Shown: positions 45,207 to 57,372, counted from the stretch's first letter. The stretch: 64,000 nt of DNA from Apiospora phragmitis (GCA_038363925.1 JAQQWL010000011.1:7502001-7566000); one strand, 5' to 3'. Notes: generated from the letters alone by a model not told the origin. Numbers and translations: made by a program.

Positions 45207-48076
45207 TCAAACAGACTCAAGTCCTGACAAGAGGGATAACGGGACAGGGCTCGCACCCCCAGCTGTGACCGAGATCCCGATATCGCCCCTTTCCCGGATC
45301 TGTTGCATACTCCGCTTGCGAATGGGGTTGGGCTTTGCGTTCGTAATCTTGAGCCATTCGCCGTTGAAGGCGTTTATGAGCCAGTTGGTCAGTTCTACAA
45401 TATGTCAGCAACGGTCGTGTCGTGTTGGGAGGGTCAGACTTACTATCATAAACGATGCGATTCGCGTTGTGGAAATAGATGCCATGGTCGCTGTCGGGGG
45501 AACATGTGGAGGTCGTAGTTTTCGATCTTAGCCAGGTCAAGCTTATCCAACAACGTGAGAGTGTTTTGCATGTGAACATTGTCATCGGCGACACCGTGCA
45601 TAATCAAGAAGCGAACGTTTCCAGATAGCGCCGAGACGTTGTTGATAGCAGTGCGGGTGTAGCCAGCCTCATTCTCTTGCGGCGTCAGCATGTAACGCTC
45701 TGTGTAGATGCTGTCATAGAAGCGCCAGTCGGTGACGGGAGCAACAGCCATGCCGTAGCGGAACGTCTGGCCGGCGTCCTGCTCAAGCGTCTTGAGGGTG
45801 TTGAAACCACCGTAAGACCACCCCCAGATAGCGATGCGGCTAGCATCGACATAGGGTTTGGCAGCCCAGATCTTAGCGGCCGCAATCTGATCATGCGCCT
45901 CCCATTTGCCCAGTTCCTTACGCACGCATACGCGGGCTTTGCGACCAATGAAACCTGTGCCGCGGCCGTCAACTGTCACGACGATGTAACCTAAACTGGC
46001 CGCCACGAAGGCCTGGAAGTCGACAGTAAAGGATTTCTTAACGCTCTGGGAACCAGGGCCAGAGTACTGCTGGAACAGCACCGGGTACTTCTTATCCTTG
46101 TTGAAGTGAGGTGGGCGGCGCTCCAGGAAGTTGAGTTCGAAGCCGTCGACATTGATTGTACCATAGTTGAGAAGTGGCAGCTCATGTTTCTGAACCTTGG
46201 ATACCAAGTCCTTGTTGTCTTCCACGATGTACTCAAACTTGTCGGTGTTGTTTGGTGTGCTGACGACCTTCTGCCAGGGCACTTTTGGGCCTTTGTAGGT
46301 GAGGAGAGTATAGCCGGCCTTGCTGGAGAACGACGCCTCATACATGCCCTCAAGCTTGGTATCCACGATGGCCCGTAGATCAGAACCATCAAGCTTGACG
46401 CTGTAAACGTGGCGCTGAATCGAGGACTCCTTGGCAGCGTGGAAATACACCAGGTTGTTCTTCAGGTCGACAGCAGACGGGGCTTCGTCAACCTCCCATT
46501 TGCCCGAAGTCAGCATAATCGGCTCTGGGTTGTCCAGAGGGGTAAAGTAGGCCAGATGGTCGCCGTCATCATAAATGATCTGGTCGACATAGCCATCGTT
46601 TGGGCGACCATTGGCTGGGTCCGACGGAATGTATCGAGTATTGTGGCCAATCTCAAACCAACCTCCATCAATTTTGCCTACATCGACTGTCCTGACGGTC
46701 TGTCCACTTCTGGCAACTGCATCAACAAGAACGACGCGCATTATGTCGCTGACGCGGTTGGTCTCCTTAATGATGACCTTGTCCCCAGCCCACACGATCT
46801 CAGTTATGAGGAGATCTTCAGGTGTAAATCCACCTGAGATATCGACTGAGAACATGTCACCCCTGGTAAGATCATAGAACAAGAGATCCACAAATGGGTT
46901 GGGAGACCCGGCTTTGGGATACTTGATCTGGCGTACTTCGGGATAATTCTCCTCCCCTTTTTGCGGCTTGGTGCCGCTCGGTCGTTCGATAAAATACTGG
47001 ACAGGGTATTCAGGCACCAATGTCTCGTTGGTTCGCAGGAAAGCCATGTACTGGCCATCATTCGACCACCAGGTCGCGCTGTTCCCACCGAAGACCTCCT
47101 CCTCGTAAACCCAGTCCGGAATACCATAGAAGTACTCCGGTCCTCCGTCCTTGGTAACCTGCGTCACACTTGTTCCCCCGAGGCGCCGGATATAGAGGTT
47201 GTTCCCGGCAGTGTATGAGATAGCGTTGCTTCTGGGGCTCCACTGGGCCAGCTGAACTTGAAGATCGGGATTCTTGGGATCTAATGGTTCGGCGCTTTGG
47301 GTTTCGACATCAAAAACCCAGTAGATGGCCGTGAAAGAATGTCTCCAGTTGCTCTTGACGTGGGATGCGACCAAGACCTTCTTCAGATCTGGGCTCGGCC
47401 AGACCTTGTCGGGCGTGACTTGCTTGTCCTTGTAAGTGAACCAGCCGTTGCGCATCAAGGTTTGGGAGGCCATGATCTTCGTGCCTGCTGCAACCGCTTC
47501 TGGGCTCAAGCTGTGGACATCCTCAATAACGAGGTAGTCTTTGCCGGTGCTGCCTTGCTCTAGAAGCAGACCATCTTCGCCATTTGCGCCATCGATCCAG
47601 CTGATGTCATGTCTTGTAGGATACCAGTAGCCTGACTGAACCTGGTCCATGGTAATCTTCTTGGCGGATCCTTGTGAGCTGGTAGCAGCGGGGTCGTGTT
47701 CTTTGGCGTGTTGATACGGTTTGGTAGAAATGAATATGAAGAGTCCGACACCCCAAGCAGCAACTATCAATCCAGTTACTATCAAGAGTATTTTTCTCAT
47801 TTTCCGGTCGAAGGCGATATATCTCCCGCCGCCGGCGGCAGCGGAGGCCAGGAAGGCCTCTCTTTCGTCTTCAGCTACATCCTTCAGGGGATCTTCGTCG
47901 TCAAAGTCGGTATTGCTTTCATGTAGTTTTTCTCGTTCACTTATACGTTCGAATACAAGGCTGGTTGTCGAGACGGACGAAAGCGAATCGGTCGAGGGCC
48001 TTGGAGACGCTATTGCCATCGTTAGCATTCCTTTGTCGCCTTCAAGGTAGGCCAGGTCATTCGGAACCGCACCCAT
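45207..48076 (-). CDS. dapB: vacuolar dipeptidyl aminopeptidase B (DPP-IV family, S9B)
   Basis: Type II membrane serine peptidase that removes N-terminal X-Pro/X-Ala dipeptides in the vacuole. Exon 1 runs 48076-45444 and exon 2 45394-45207; about 939 residues. A cytoplasmic N-terminus and one membrane helix ([20 protein letters not shown], about residue 95) come first. The beta-propeller (with [21 protein letters not shown] blades and the Glu-Glu signature in [13 protein letters not shown]) precedes the alpha/beta hydrolase. The nucleophile Ser (about 754) is in WGWSYGGFN and the Asp in [12 protein letters not shown]. The His motif ([17 protein letters not shown]) lies just after a GGGGG/CCCCC run at 45496-45500 that carries one base too many; read literally the protein ends in [10 protein letters not shown] and loses the catalytic His. 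Exon 2 gives the usual C-terminus ([13 protein letters not shown]). The 51-base intron is GTAAGT...TTGTAG. Confidence 0.9.
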
Positions 48077-50047
48077 TGTTGCTCAATATAACCCCCCGCC
48101 CATATAAACCATGGCAGGATCAATAAAATATTTACTTGGGCGTCGGTCTCGCTAGGTGAGTCGTAGACAGTACGGTGTTTCTAAAGAGGCTGGCTCAATG
48201 AATTGTCGGCGTTTACTTGTTGATGCGACAACAGCCTGAGTTGAGCGAGCGCGTCACCACCCCCTGGACCCCTGTAGCTGCGATTCCTTATCAGCTTATC
48301 GGGACCTGACACTGCTTCAGGTGTTGTCGGTAGCTAATAATAGCGTCCATGCACTCCTCTTCAGTGATACCAACTCAAAGCCTAAAGAACATGCAGTATT
48401 CCCTTAATCCAGGAAATTGGTCATTCAGTGAGACGGTTTGGCAGTATGAACGAATCGGGGCTTTTTGTTATCATTTGTATTCCGGTCCGATCCGTCACTC
48501 GAAGTCTACTCACCACTAACCAGTTAGTGAACCAAATCAGATCTGCCTTTCAACTGCTTCACATACATCGTATTGCTTGCCTGCTATAGCACCATGGATT
48601 AATCGGATTGGAGCATTTGCTATTTCAGAATTCGTTTTATGCAATGCCGGAAAGCAGAGACATGAAGCAGGCGATGTTTACAGGGGATGGGAAATATGCG
48701 AGACGACACGTCCAGCGTCAGCCATCTTTTCTTTTGTTATGCAGATTCAGATGTCTTTGCACTTTTCAATAACGACATGGCAAACAGAGAAGACATGGGG
48801 ACGGATCCGACAACCCCAGCTCCCGGGGCTTGCCCACACTATCGCAGTGGAGAATCGGAAGCACGGCGGCCCCATTCATGGGGAAGATGGACTAACACAG
48901 GGCCTCAGGGCTGTATCCAGTCGGCTGCCCTACCTGCAACAGGCGCCATCGTCCTAGTGTCTGTGTTCTACACTCGAGAGAGAATACATGGCTATACCCT
49001 CCATCTCAGGATCCATTGTCATATCGAACACGAGGGATAGGTGTGTGGGCACCCGAAGTTGAGCACTGCTTTCGGCCAAGTATTGACGAGCTTACTATAT
49101 AATGGTGGCACCCTACCTCGACATTCACTGGGCGCCGAGGTGAGTGCAGTACAGTTTTGATGCATGAACGGGCGAGTGCTCATCCACTTGACCAGTTAAA
49201 ATACGCTGCTGGTGATGGGGCGATGCACAGCCTACATCACCGCCATACTTGTCAAAGGCAACTCTGCAATACCCAACAGAAGAAGTTTGATTGTGAATTA
49301 TAGGGAGTCGAGGTTGACGACAACCAACCCGGGCAATATATTCAAACTCTTGGGGACGAGAACCCTCTTCGGTTTTTTTCAATGAAGAGCTTACTGATCC
49401 CCGGGCCGTGGCTTGCCCCTAAGCTACTTTTAATGTGAGCTTCGATCCGCCCTCGCGCTTGTGCTTCATCTATATTGCGGGAGTTGAAGGAGCTGGAGGC
49501 TACGATGTTGGTTCTTTCGGAAGGATACGCCTTTCTCGCCTCTAGCGCCTCGGTCACAGTCCACTTCTGGTCGTATTTGTGCCTGGAGATGGGGTGATCA
49601 ACGGGCACGACCTAGGCGGCCTGCCTTCTTAGCTTGCACTCGATCGCCAGTAAGCATCTTGGCAGAGATGTTAGTCAAGGCCGGTCAAGGCGGGACAAGA
49701 ACCGCCGAGATGCACGAAACGGCGACTCGATAACGTGCAGGGCCAAGTGCTCGTGTTCAGAGTATTGGCAAGTTTTCATCATTTGGATGCTTCGTTTTTG
49801 TTGGTTCTTTTCCAATATCGGGTGGTGGTGCATGTTCAGCTGCTGCTGCTGCTGCAGTAACGTCTGTCCCTTGCTTACTGCGCAAGTATTCGCTATTTAA
49901 TATGCAGTTCGCCGTCCACCACCAGCCATTCATGGAAAGAGGCTCATCTTGTGATGCTCTGACCTTCTAGGATATCTCCCAATCACGCAAAGTAGCATCA
50001 GCTACTGCTTCACTCGTTCAACCCTTACTTTGGCTACAACTCCTCCG
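48077..50047. other. divergent intergenic region
   Basis: Two kilobases between divergent genes with only short, unrecognised frames. A (CTG)5 tract lies at about 49838-49856. Presumably promoter sequence of both genes. Confidence 0.4.
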
Positions 50048-52491
50048 ATGTCTCTTCGTTCGTGGACCAGCGGCATCCTTGCCGGCCTCCTGGGCAGCAA
50101 TGTCGCCAACGCTATCTGTAGCTCTAATCTTTTAATCGATAATTTCTCAACATGGTCAATGAATAGCAACACAGTGGGCAGTTGGACCAGCGGTACGAGC
50201 GAATCAATATGCATTACCCCCAAATGCCAACACGTGCTGACGAGCGCCCTTAGATGATGGGTCCATGGCTTCCATCGCGGTCGTCGATGGGTCCCTGGCC
50301 TTTACCCCAAAGGTGAACTCGTACTTTTACGAGACCTTTTCTTGCACTCAGGCAAAGAATGATGACTACAATGCTGTCTCGTTCTCCGTCATTGGGCCAG
50401 CCGGTGGAGCGGCTTCACTTGAGATTCAGACCAAGTCATCATGCTCGGCGTCAGCCTATTCCAGTAGCTATTTAACTGTCAACGGCCTCACCGGATCAAA
50501 ACAGACTGTCACGGTGCCCCTCTCCTCTTTCGCGGGTGCCAAGACCAATGCCATCACTGGCCTTGTGTGGTCAAGTTTCTCCAAGCCAGGGGTGAAGTGG
50601 GTGCTTGATGATATCCAGTTCGTCTGCAGTACGCCTGGACAGACAACCTCGGGTAATGATTACCCCAAGTGATCACCTGTTTCTTGTTCTCTGGGCTGAT
50701 ATATAATCTCTGTTGTTAGCGCCTACCACTCTTTCTGCAGTTACATCGAAGAATCCTACGGCCACGGGGGTTACTGAACCAGCTCCCTCTCCCTCGGGAA
50801 GCTGCTCTAGCCTCCTCATTGATGACTGGGAGTCCCAATCCCGCTTGACCTTTCTGTATTACAACGCCATGATCAAGCCATCTTCGGATGATGGTACCAT
50901 GAAGTCCGTCGTCGTCAGCAACGATAACCACGTAACGTTCACCCCCAAAAACACCGACTCGTACTTCTACAGTCAGGTGGGCTGCGTCAATACCCAGAAC
51001 ACCTATGGTGGTATTTCGCTACCCATCAAGGCCCCACGAGGTACGAAACTCAGCGTGCAACTCAGCTCGCCAGCTAAATGCGGCGATGCTGTTGATAAAG
51101 TCAACTCGGCCCAGACCTCGGCAGAACTGGGCTGGACGTTTGACGGGACGGAGAAGCTCTACAGTATTCCCTTCTCCAAATTCAACGAGCTTGATCTTAC
51201 CAAGGTTCGGACCGTCTTCTTCACAGGTCTCACCGGTCCCGTTACATTTGGGCCAATGGCTTTCTACTGCGGCTCGACCCCATCGCAATATCACGTCCCA
51301 GCAACCACGGCGCCTGCGGGACCAACCTCGACGGTCCCAGCACCCAGCAGCACAGCCTCTGCACTGGTCATTGATGAGTTCGCCTCGAACGGTGCCAATG
51401 CCCTTGGCTTCTGGCACGGGGCCGATGATGGCATGTCTCTCACGTGGGGCAACAAGCAATTGACCATCAAGTCAAGTGACTCTGATTATGCGTTCTACAC
51501 CCAACTCTCGGGTAGCTGTCGAAACCTACACAGCTACGACGGATCCTATCTTCATATAGCCTACAATGGGAGCAACAAGTTTACCGTTGCTCTCCAGCAA
51601 CACAACTCGCAATGCAACGAGAACATCGCACCGTTTCCCGAGACCTGGGACTCTCTCGAAGCTGCCCGTTACGCTTCTGAAAGCGACATCTACATTCCGA
51701 TATCGCATTTCAACATCGACCGGTCGAGAGTGATTGGCCTCGCCTTCAAGGGATTCTACACCACCGAGTCGGTCGTGCTCAAGAAGGTCGAGATTGTCTC
51801 CTCGATCCCGGCGTCGTTCAAGATACCGTCCAAACTCCCCAGCGGCAACTTCGTCTTCGCATGCAAGCGGCCCAACTCCTTTGCGTTCGCCATCGACGAT
51901 GGCGACCCAGCCCTGGCGCAGCAAGTGCTGAAGATCGTCAAGGAGGAGAACATCAAGGTGACCTTCTTCACCGTCGGCGCGCCCCTCGAGGACGCGAGCA
52001 CCAACCTGACCAACGTCTACCGCGAGATGCAGGCGCAGGGCCACCAGATCGCCCTGCACTCGTTCACGCACCCCAAGATGGAGGGCCTGCCCGACGACGC
52101 GGCCATCGACTGGGAGTACCGCAACGACATCGCCACGGTCAAGAAGACGTTCGACGGCCTCGTCACGTCGTACTTCCGGCCCCCCTTCGGCAACGAGGGC
52201 GCGCGGATGCGGCAGCGCCTCGCCGTCGCCTTGGGGACCACGTCGCCATACATCGTCCAGTGGAGCGTCGACGTCGAGGATTGGCTCTGGGCGACGGGGC
52301 CGACGCCCGAGAAGCAGCTGGATTCGTTCAAGCGTGATCTTGCCAAGGGGGGCGACTTGGTGGTCATGCATTACTTATACCCGACCACGGTTGGGTACCT
52401 CAAGCAGTTCATTCAGCTGGCGAAGGCTGCGGGGAAGCAGCTGATGAGGGTCGACCAGTGTATGGAGGATCCTAATGCACCCTCTTTTTGA
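50048..52491 (+). CDS. secreted CE4 polysaccharide (chitin) deacetylase with three tandem N-terminal modules
   Basis: Three exons, 50048-50192, 50254-50652 and 50720-52491, give 772 codons (771 residues). Signal peptide MSLRSWTSGILAGLLGSNVANA. Three related modules of about 150 residues follow, beginning SSNLLIDNF (about residue 25), SSLLIDDWES (about 211) and SALVIDEFAS (about 393). Each has a DDG.M-like element, a D/N-S-Y-F-Y or D-Y-A-F-Y strand and a following Cys. They resemble beta-sandwich carbohydrate-binding folds, but I cannot name the family. The CE4 catalytic domain starts near residue 568: FAIDDGDPA (motif 1, catalytic Asp and metal Asp), ALHSFTHPKM (motif 2, metal His pair), YFRPPFGNEGARM (motif 3), WSVDVEDWLW (motif 4) and LVVMHYLYP (motif 5). 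All catalytic elements are present. It would deacetylate chitin or a similar N-acetylated polymer outside the cell. Confidence 0.88.
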
Positions 52492-52999
52492 GTTGATATT
52501 CGACGTCACCCATGGCTGCGCATGTTATATCTGAAGAGTTGGTTGAGTCAGTTTTGGTGCTTCAAGCCATGGAGAGGTCAAACTTTCAATCAAAATTATA
52601 GAGATATGTATACCTATAGTTATATTATTTTGCGATCATGGTAATTTTTGTCTACTATCCGACGTTCTTCCTCGGCATGACTTGACATTTTTGGCATTCA
52701 CCGTAAGTCGCCGGAAAACAGCGCATGCTCTAGTTTCTCGCGATCATCAATATGGGCCTGCAAAAATATCTATTCGCCTTCCAAAGGCAGTAGCAGTTTA
52801 TGAAGAAGTTGCCATTCATGAACAGGCTCTCGCAGCGGCTGTCTTCGCCCGTGAGTGTGCCTACCTCTGATCTGGAGGATCCGACTTTGCCTACATAGCC
52901 TGGCATTCCCACGTCCAAGTACCAAACCCGTCCATCAGAATTCTTGTTATCGCTATCCGTCCGTACCTAGACTACGACCAGAATATTATGATGCCACGC
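52492..52999. other. convergent intergenic region
   Basis: No gene seen between two converging genes. Confidence 0.4.
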
Positions 53000-53920
53000 T
53001 CAAAGAAGGAAACAGATGTCCCCATCCTCGTCAACGTCGATGATCTCGAACCAGGTCTCCGCTGCCTGCCCGAGGCTGACGATATCATCACCACATCTAC
53101 GTCCGACCTGCCCGGGTACAAGGTAAATCGGATCCTCGGCGCCATCTTTATCATTGATAAAACATATTATTCCATGCTGTCCCATCGTCATAATGCACAT
53201 CCGGAAGATAGGGATTGATGCTCGGCTGGTTTTGCTGCTGGCCCGGTGCCCCCTCCCCCGGCCCTGAACAGCCAGTGCAGCATTGTTCTCCTGAGTCCGT
53301 CCATCCGTCCCTTCACCCGATACTCCTGCAGCGGCGGCGGCGGTAGTTTCGCTCCAAAGAGTTTGTTGTTGGACACGCGTCAAGGGCGGCAGCTGCGTCA
53401 TATCCTGTACCGCATCCGGCGGGAGCACGATGTCCATGACACTGACGTGCGGCAAATCGCACATGATGTCAAAACCGGCGCCACCGCCCAATCCGCCACC
53501 CGCCACCCGAAGCGCTCTGTGCAGTTTCGACCGGAACCCGCTGTTGTTTACGTTGCCGTCGTCATTGTCGTCTTGGAGGACTCGGTGGATACGGTTCTTG
53601 ACAACGGACCAGTGAACGTTCTGACCCTCATAGACCAGGTGCTGCGACGGTTGTGCCGGGGTGAACATCCACCTGGGGCCCTCCTCCGCCGCTGGTGGCT
53701 CCAATGGCGGCCTGGGAATGGTGATGACGAGCTTGTCGATTTGGCTCCAGCGGCCGTACAAGGCGCTCAGCGTGTGCTCGAGGTTCTGCGCGGTGGAGAA
53801 GCAGGGCCAGTCTACGGCCACGGGCACGGCGGCGGCTGTCCGTTCGGACCTCTCTGCCATGGGCGTGTCGTCGCCGATGTCCCACTGGGCCATCATCTCC
53901 TCTGGGAAGTAGATAGCCAT
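53000..53920 (-). CDS. hypothetical protein, 306 residues
   Basis: Not recognised. A single open frame starts MAIYFPEEMMAQWDIGDD and includes SALYGRWSQIDKLVITIPRP, a Gly-rich turn (RVAGGGLGGGAG) and a C-terminal ICFINDKDGAEDPIYLV / EIIDVDEDGDICFLL with acidic residues. Just upstream, in another frame, lies coding-like sequence (VLEYLRTDELLLSLKDVCG; KAIDIPKQDKQVGKYG, about 53920-54050), which may be an earlier exon or the same protein before a frame break. The style is like fungal 2EXR/F-box-type orphan proteins, such as the next gene, but this is a guess. Confidence 0.5.
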   Translation of the reverse strand: MAIYFPEEMMAQWDIGDDTPMAERSERTAAAVPVAVDWPCFSTAQNLEHTLSALYGRWSQIDKLVITIPRPPLEPPAAEEGPRWMFTPAQPSQHLVYEGQNVHWSVVKNRIHRVLQDDNDDGNVNNSGFRSKLHRALRVAGGGLGGGAGFDIMCDLPHVSVMDIVLPPDAVQDMTQLPPLTRVQQQTLWSETTAAAAAGVSGEGTDGRTQENNAALAVQGRGRGHRASSKTSRASIPIFRMCIMTMGQHGIICFINDKDGAEDPIYLVPGQVGRRCGDDIVSLGQAAETWFEIIDVDEDGDICFLL

Positions 53921-54677
53921 ATTTGCCTACTTGTTTGTCCTGTTTCGGGATATCGATAGCTTTTGCGTGATTATACCGGACGAGAAGCCCGCAAACATCT
54001 TTCAGAGAAAGAAGCAGCTCATCTGTCCTTAAATATTCCAAGACTGGATCTGTCGAGGAGAAAAAGACACGCAAGTTGGTACTGGTTAAGGTTTGTCTTT
54101 GCCCACCTCTCAGAACAGAAGCTCCAACCAAACCGTGGGCGAGACGAACACTTTGGTTATCCGACGACACACTCGGCTTATTCAGCTTGCCAATTATCAT
54201 TATTCCATGGAAGTTCATGGTCCCTTCCGCCTGTTCCTAGAGAGGCATTATGAAAGAACATATATCAGTATGGGTTGGAGGCAGCACGGTAGGCGCTGTG
54301 TTTGAATGTAGAGCTGGTTGGGCAATTCAGCACAGTTTGTATGTGGTTGTCGTGGCTGTTGGGAGACATGGAAGCCAAACTAAGGTTGACAATTAGATTT
54401 AATATAACCTCTCCGGGTCATATATAGTTGTGAAGGCGCGTGGTTGTGTATGCATGCTCTATGAATTGAGGGTCCATATCATATCATAATGGGTTTGGAG
54501 GATGGCGTGCTCGATGGGTATTGTATAGGGGCGGTACAGTATGGTTCCACCCCTTTGCCTTCGATGCTAGCCAGGCAAACTCCAGCTTTGGTTGAGAGCA
54601 TAGGCCTGCTCGCCGTGCTGAAGCACAACTTAATCTGCCGAAAATCAAGGTTGTACCGAGGGATTCTTCCGGGCCGA
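53921..54677. other. intergenic region, possible 5' part of the previous gene
   Basis: The left end (about 53920-54050, minus strand) may code for an N-terminal piece of the 306-residue protein; the rest shows no gene. Confidence 0.35.
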
Positions 54678-55586
54678 TCACTTATATATCCAGGTTAATG
54701 TCGCCGTCTCTAATCGTGGAGGCTCGGCATCCCCAAGACATCCTTCCTCAACGACCTTCTCCATCCATTGCTCGAACGTTGTCTTCAGTTCATGCACCTG
54801 GTGACCGAGTGGCAATGGTCTGTATGAGTACTGCTTGTGTTGGGGTATGGATAGGTGTACCCTGTCTGCCTTGCTAATCCCAGGGTCATATCTGACCAGC
54901 CTGCTGTGGCATGGGCGCCGCACAAAGTAGTTGTCGACATTATAATTCACATTAAAGTTATAATGGTACGATTCGTAAAGGTCGTAATGGTGCCATGGTA
55001 GTCTTGGGCGGTCCGGCATTCGGCGCTTTAGACTGAAGGCTGATCGTTGGTAAACGACGAGGATAATGTCCTTCATCTGCCGGAATTTGGATCTATGCTG
55101 GAGGAACCTGGCCAAGTTCTGCTGCGTCCGAACGGACTTGTGGAACAGCCGCAGGTGTAGGCCAGTGTACAGGCCCCACGAAGTGCCCAGAGCTATCTTA
55201 GTGGCATGCCTCCGTACGGTATCGATCTGACTAAGTAGTCGCATGACCTTGAGAAGCCTCTTGACCTGTAGGTATGAATCCAACAAGATGATATCCCGCG
55301 AGAGGTCGACATGTTTGACCGTCCCAGAAAAGACGAGCGGCTTATACCGATGAGAAACAGCTCTCCGCGTGTCTTGGCACACCCGCCCAAGAATTGGAGG
55401 CGGCTCGTTGCGGATATCAGCAAACATGAGTCGAGTGGACGGGGTATTATGGGCATGTACCGAAGACGGCGAGTCCAGGACCTCGTAGACCCGAGGTTCG
55501 GGAAGCGCGTAACTCCATATCAGGTCTCTCAGCTCAAAGGGGAGTTTGGAAAACTGGGAGAACGTCTGTTCAGTCGGCACATCCAT
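54678..55586 (-). CDS. 2EXR-domain protein
   Basis: Single exon of 302 residues from the preferred Met at 55586; the frame is open upstream to a Met at 55664, but the family start fits 55586. The N-terminus has the 2EXR signature: FSQFSKLPFELRDLIWSYAL followed by PEPRVYEV and, after a gap, PPILGRVCQDTRRAVSHRY. This fungal domain is widespread and of unknown function. The middle has basic segments (HRSKFRQMKDIILVVYQRSA) and a Tyr/Asn-rich stretch. Confidence 0.82.
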   Translation of the reverse strand: MDVPTEQTFSQFSKLPFELRDLIWSYALPEPRVYEVLDSPSSVHAHNTPSTRLMFADIRNEPPPILGRVCQDTRRAVSHRYKPLVFSGTVKHVDLSRDIILLDSYLQVKRLLKVMRLLSQIDTVRRHATKIALGTSWGLYTGLHLRLFHKSVRTQQNLARFLQHRSKFRQMKDIILVVYQRSAFSLKRRMPDRPRLPWHHYDLYESYHYNFNVNYNVDNYFVRRPCHSRLVRYDPGISKADRVHLSIPQHKQYSYRPLPLGHQVHELKTTFEQWMEKVVEEGCLGDAEPPRLETATLTWIYK

Positions 55587-56976
55587 CGCAAGTCGGACCA
55601 AAGGCAGAAGAGAGGTTTTAAACATGCAGAAGCGAGGACACAAACGTAAAAAGAGACAGGGCATCTGGGCTGGGAGGTAATAAAGACCTCATCCCATGCC
55701 CCCAATCTAGTGGAATGTGGCTGCGAGCCACGCGACAGCCAAGCACATCCAAACAGAGTTGGGGGCACCATCATCATGAACGGTCATAGGCCGGCGGGAA
55801 TGACGAGTGCGACTTGGCCTGGCCACGAAGACCGAGCCGGCGAGAATAGACTAAGCATGCATCGCGAAGATGACCACAGTCTGGGCCAACTTCCGCAAAT
55901 GGACCTAGGGCGAGCCGTCGTTACACCGGCGCTGGCCACAGTGCTGACGTGCCGGCGAAGTGGTGGCTTGAAAAGGCAAGTGTTCAATCCTGACCTGACG
56001 CTCCAGTCCGATTTGTCAGTCGGGATGGACATGGGGGTCGCATGGGCACAAGGATTCAAGCGAACGACGTCAAGGTGGCCTTCCCATCCGTTTCGAGTAT
56101 ACAAGGTACCGACAGAGAGGACGAAAGCTATATTTGGAACGCAGGCATTAACATGCATTAATACCCCAATCTTCCCGTCGCTATTGATATGGATATTGGT
56201 TAGGTTGGGCGAGACCCCTGCTGGATGGAGAGTGAGTAGCTTGAGTAGCGTAGCAGGAGACCACCTTCAGGGCTCTCTACCTCTGGGACAGTTGCTTGGC
56301 TACCGCCAGTGGCGTCTGACTGCTCATCTTGTATCACGCGTACATGATATATAAGCTCTTAGTTGAGCATTACTTATCCCTTTCTGTGACGTTGCAAAGA
56401 AGAAGCCTCGTGACATGGCGCAAGAAGGTGTGGGCTTACATTTTGGCGTGGATGGTTGCAGCGCACAGTGACACTTTCGTGCATATCGTCAAAAACGTAT
56501 CGAACATCAAATAATCTTGGAAACGAGATAGGGTAGACGGTCGTCAGCAAGGAAGAATACAGCCATTGTTGAGCGTAGAGCTGGCCTCGGTGGGAAGTTG
56601 GAACGACCTTATTAGAGACTGCGGGGTCAAGCAAAGGCCATTGATAGGCTGATAGGTACCAGCTGGCAAGAGATGGCCTTGCAGGTGTCCCGTTAGCTGG
56701 AAACTGATTAGATAGTTGATGCCCGGAGGTGTCGCCGCCGGGTCCCGCCGACTGCCCATGCCCCACTGCCTGCCAGTTTAAAGCGCTGCCAAAAAAAATT
56801 TGATCTTTTCTTCTCTTCCCTTTTTCTTCTTCGTGCGGCTGGCAGGACTTAAACACATCCCCGTGTTGCTCGAATCCCTATTCCCTAACCGGAGTACCAA
56901 TGGATGCCTTTTCGTAGCGTCAGTCCCTTGTCACAGAGAAATCAAAATTGCAGGTCGGCGTTCGAATTATCATTGT

Positions 56977-57008
56977 CAATCCTGGGCACCTTCCAATGCC
57001 CAGGATTG
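56977..57008. repeat. perfect 12-base inverted repeat, 8-base loop
   Basis: Arms CAATCCTGGGCA and TGCCCAGGATTG with loop CCTTCCAA. It could form a stable stem. Confidence 0.85.
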
Positions 57009-57039
57009 CACGAGAATGCTGGACATTACCTAACTCTTA

Positions 57040-57064
57040 CACGCTCAAGTATGACTTGAGCGTG
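57040..57064. repeat. perfect 10-base inverted repeat, 5-base loop
   Basis: Arms CACGCTCAAG and CTTGAGCGTG with loop TATGA. It starts 31 bases after the previous hairpin ends. Confidence 0.85.
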
Positions 57065-57372
57065 CTCGAATTATAGTTAGAAACTTAATTGCACCTTGAA
57101 CGTAGTTGGAAGGTAGAGTCTGTAGGGAGTTGCAGATTCCTGTTCGCTACGGGATATCTTCACTACGATCATGGCTACTTGATGTGAAATGCCCCACGAC
57201 CACCGACGTCGATGAATGGATCTGGGTATTTTTATATTCGTATGGAAGGATGCGATGCAGGTTCAATGTTACCGAGACACGTTGAGCCACTTCACTTGTA
57301 CCTGTGAGTTAAGAGATTCCTGCCGAGCTTCTTGGAAGTCTCGCAGCTTGGTAATGCCATTCGAGAGATTGT

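Larger units (their letters stand above)
55587..57372. other. intergenic region with two hairpins
   Basis: About 1.8 kb. A 214-codon plus-strand frame at 55710-56354 has no family features and was not accepted. Two perfect inverted repeats lie at 56977-57064 (listed separately). Confidence 0.4.

Noticed and set aside
51526..52371. 281-codon minus-strand frame
   Set aside because: It lies fully antisense to the CE4 domain. G/C-rich third positions create long antisense frames; the plus strand has all catalytic motifs.
55710..56354. 214-codon plus-strand frame
   Set aside because: Starts without a clear context, no domain or signal, and composition does not look coding. Kept as intergenic.
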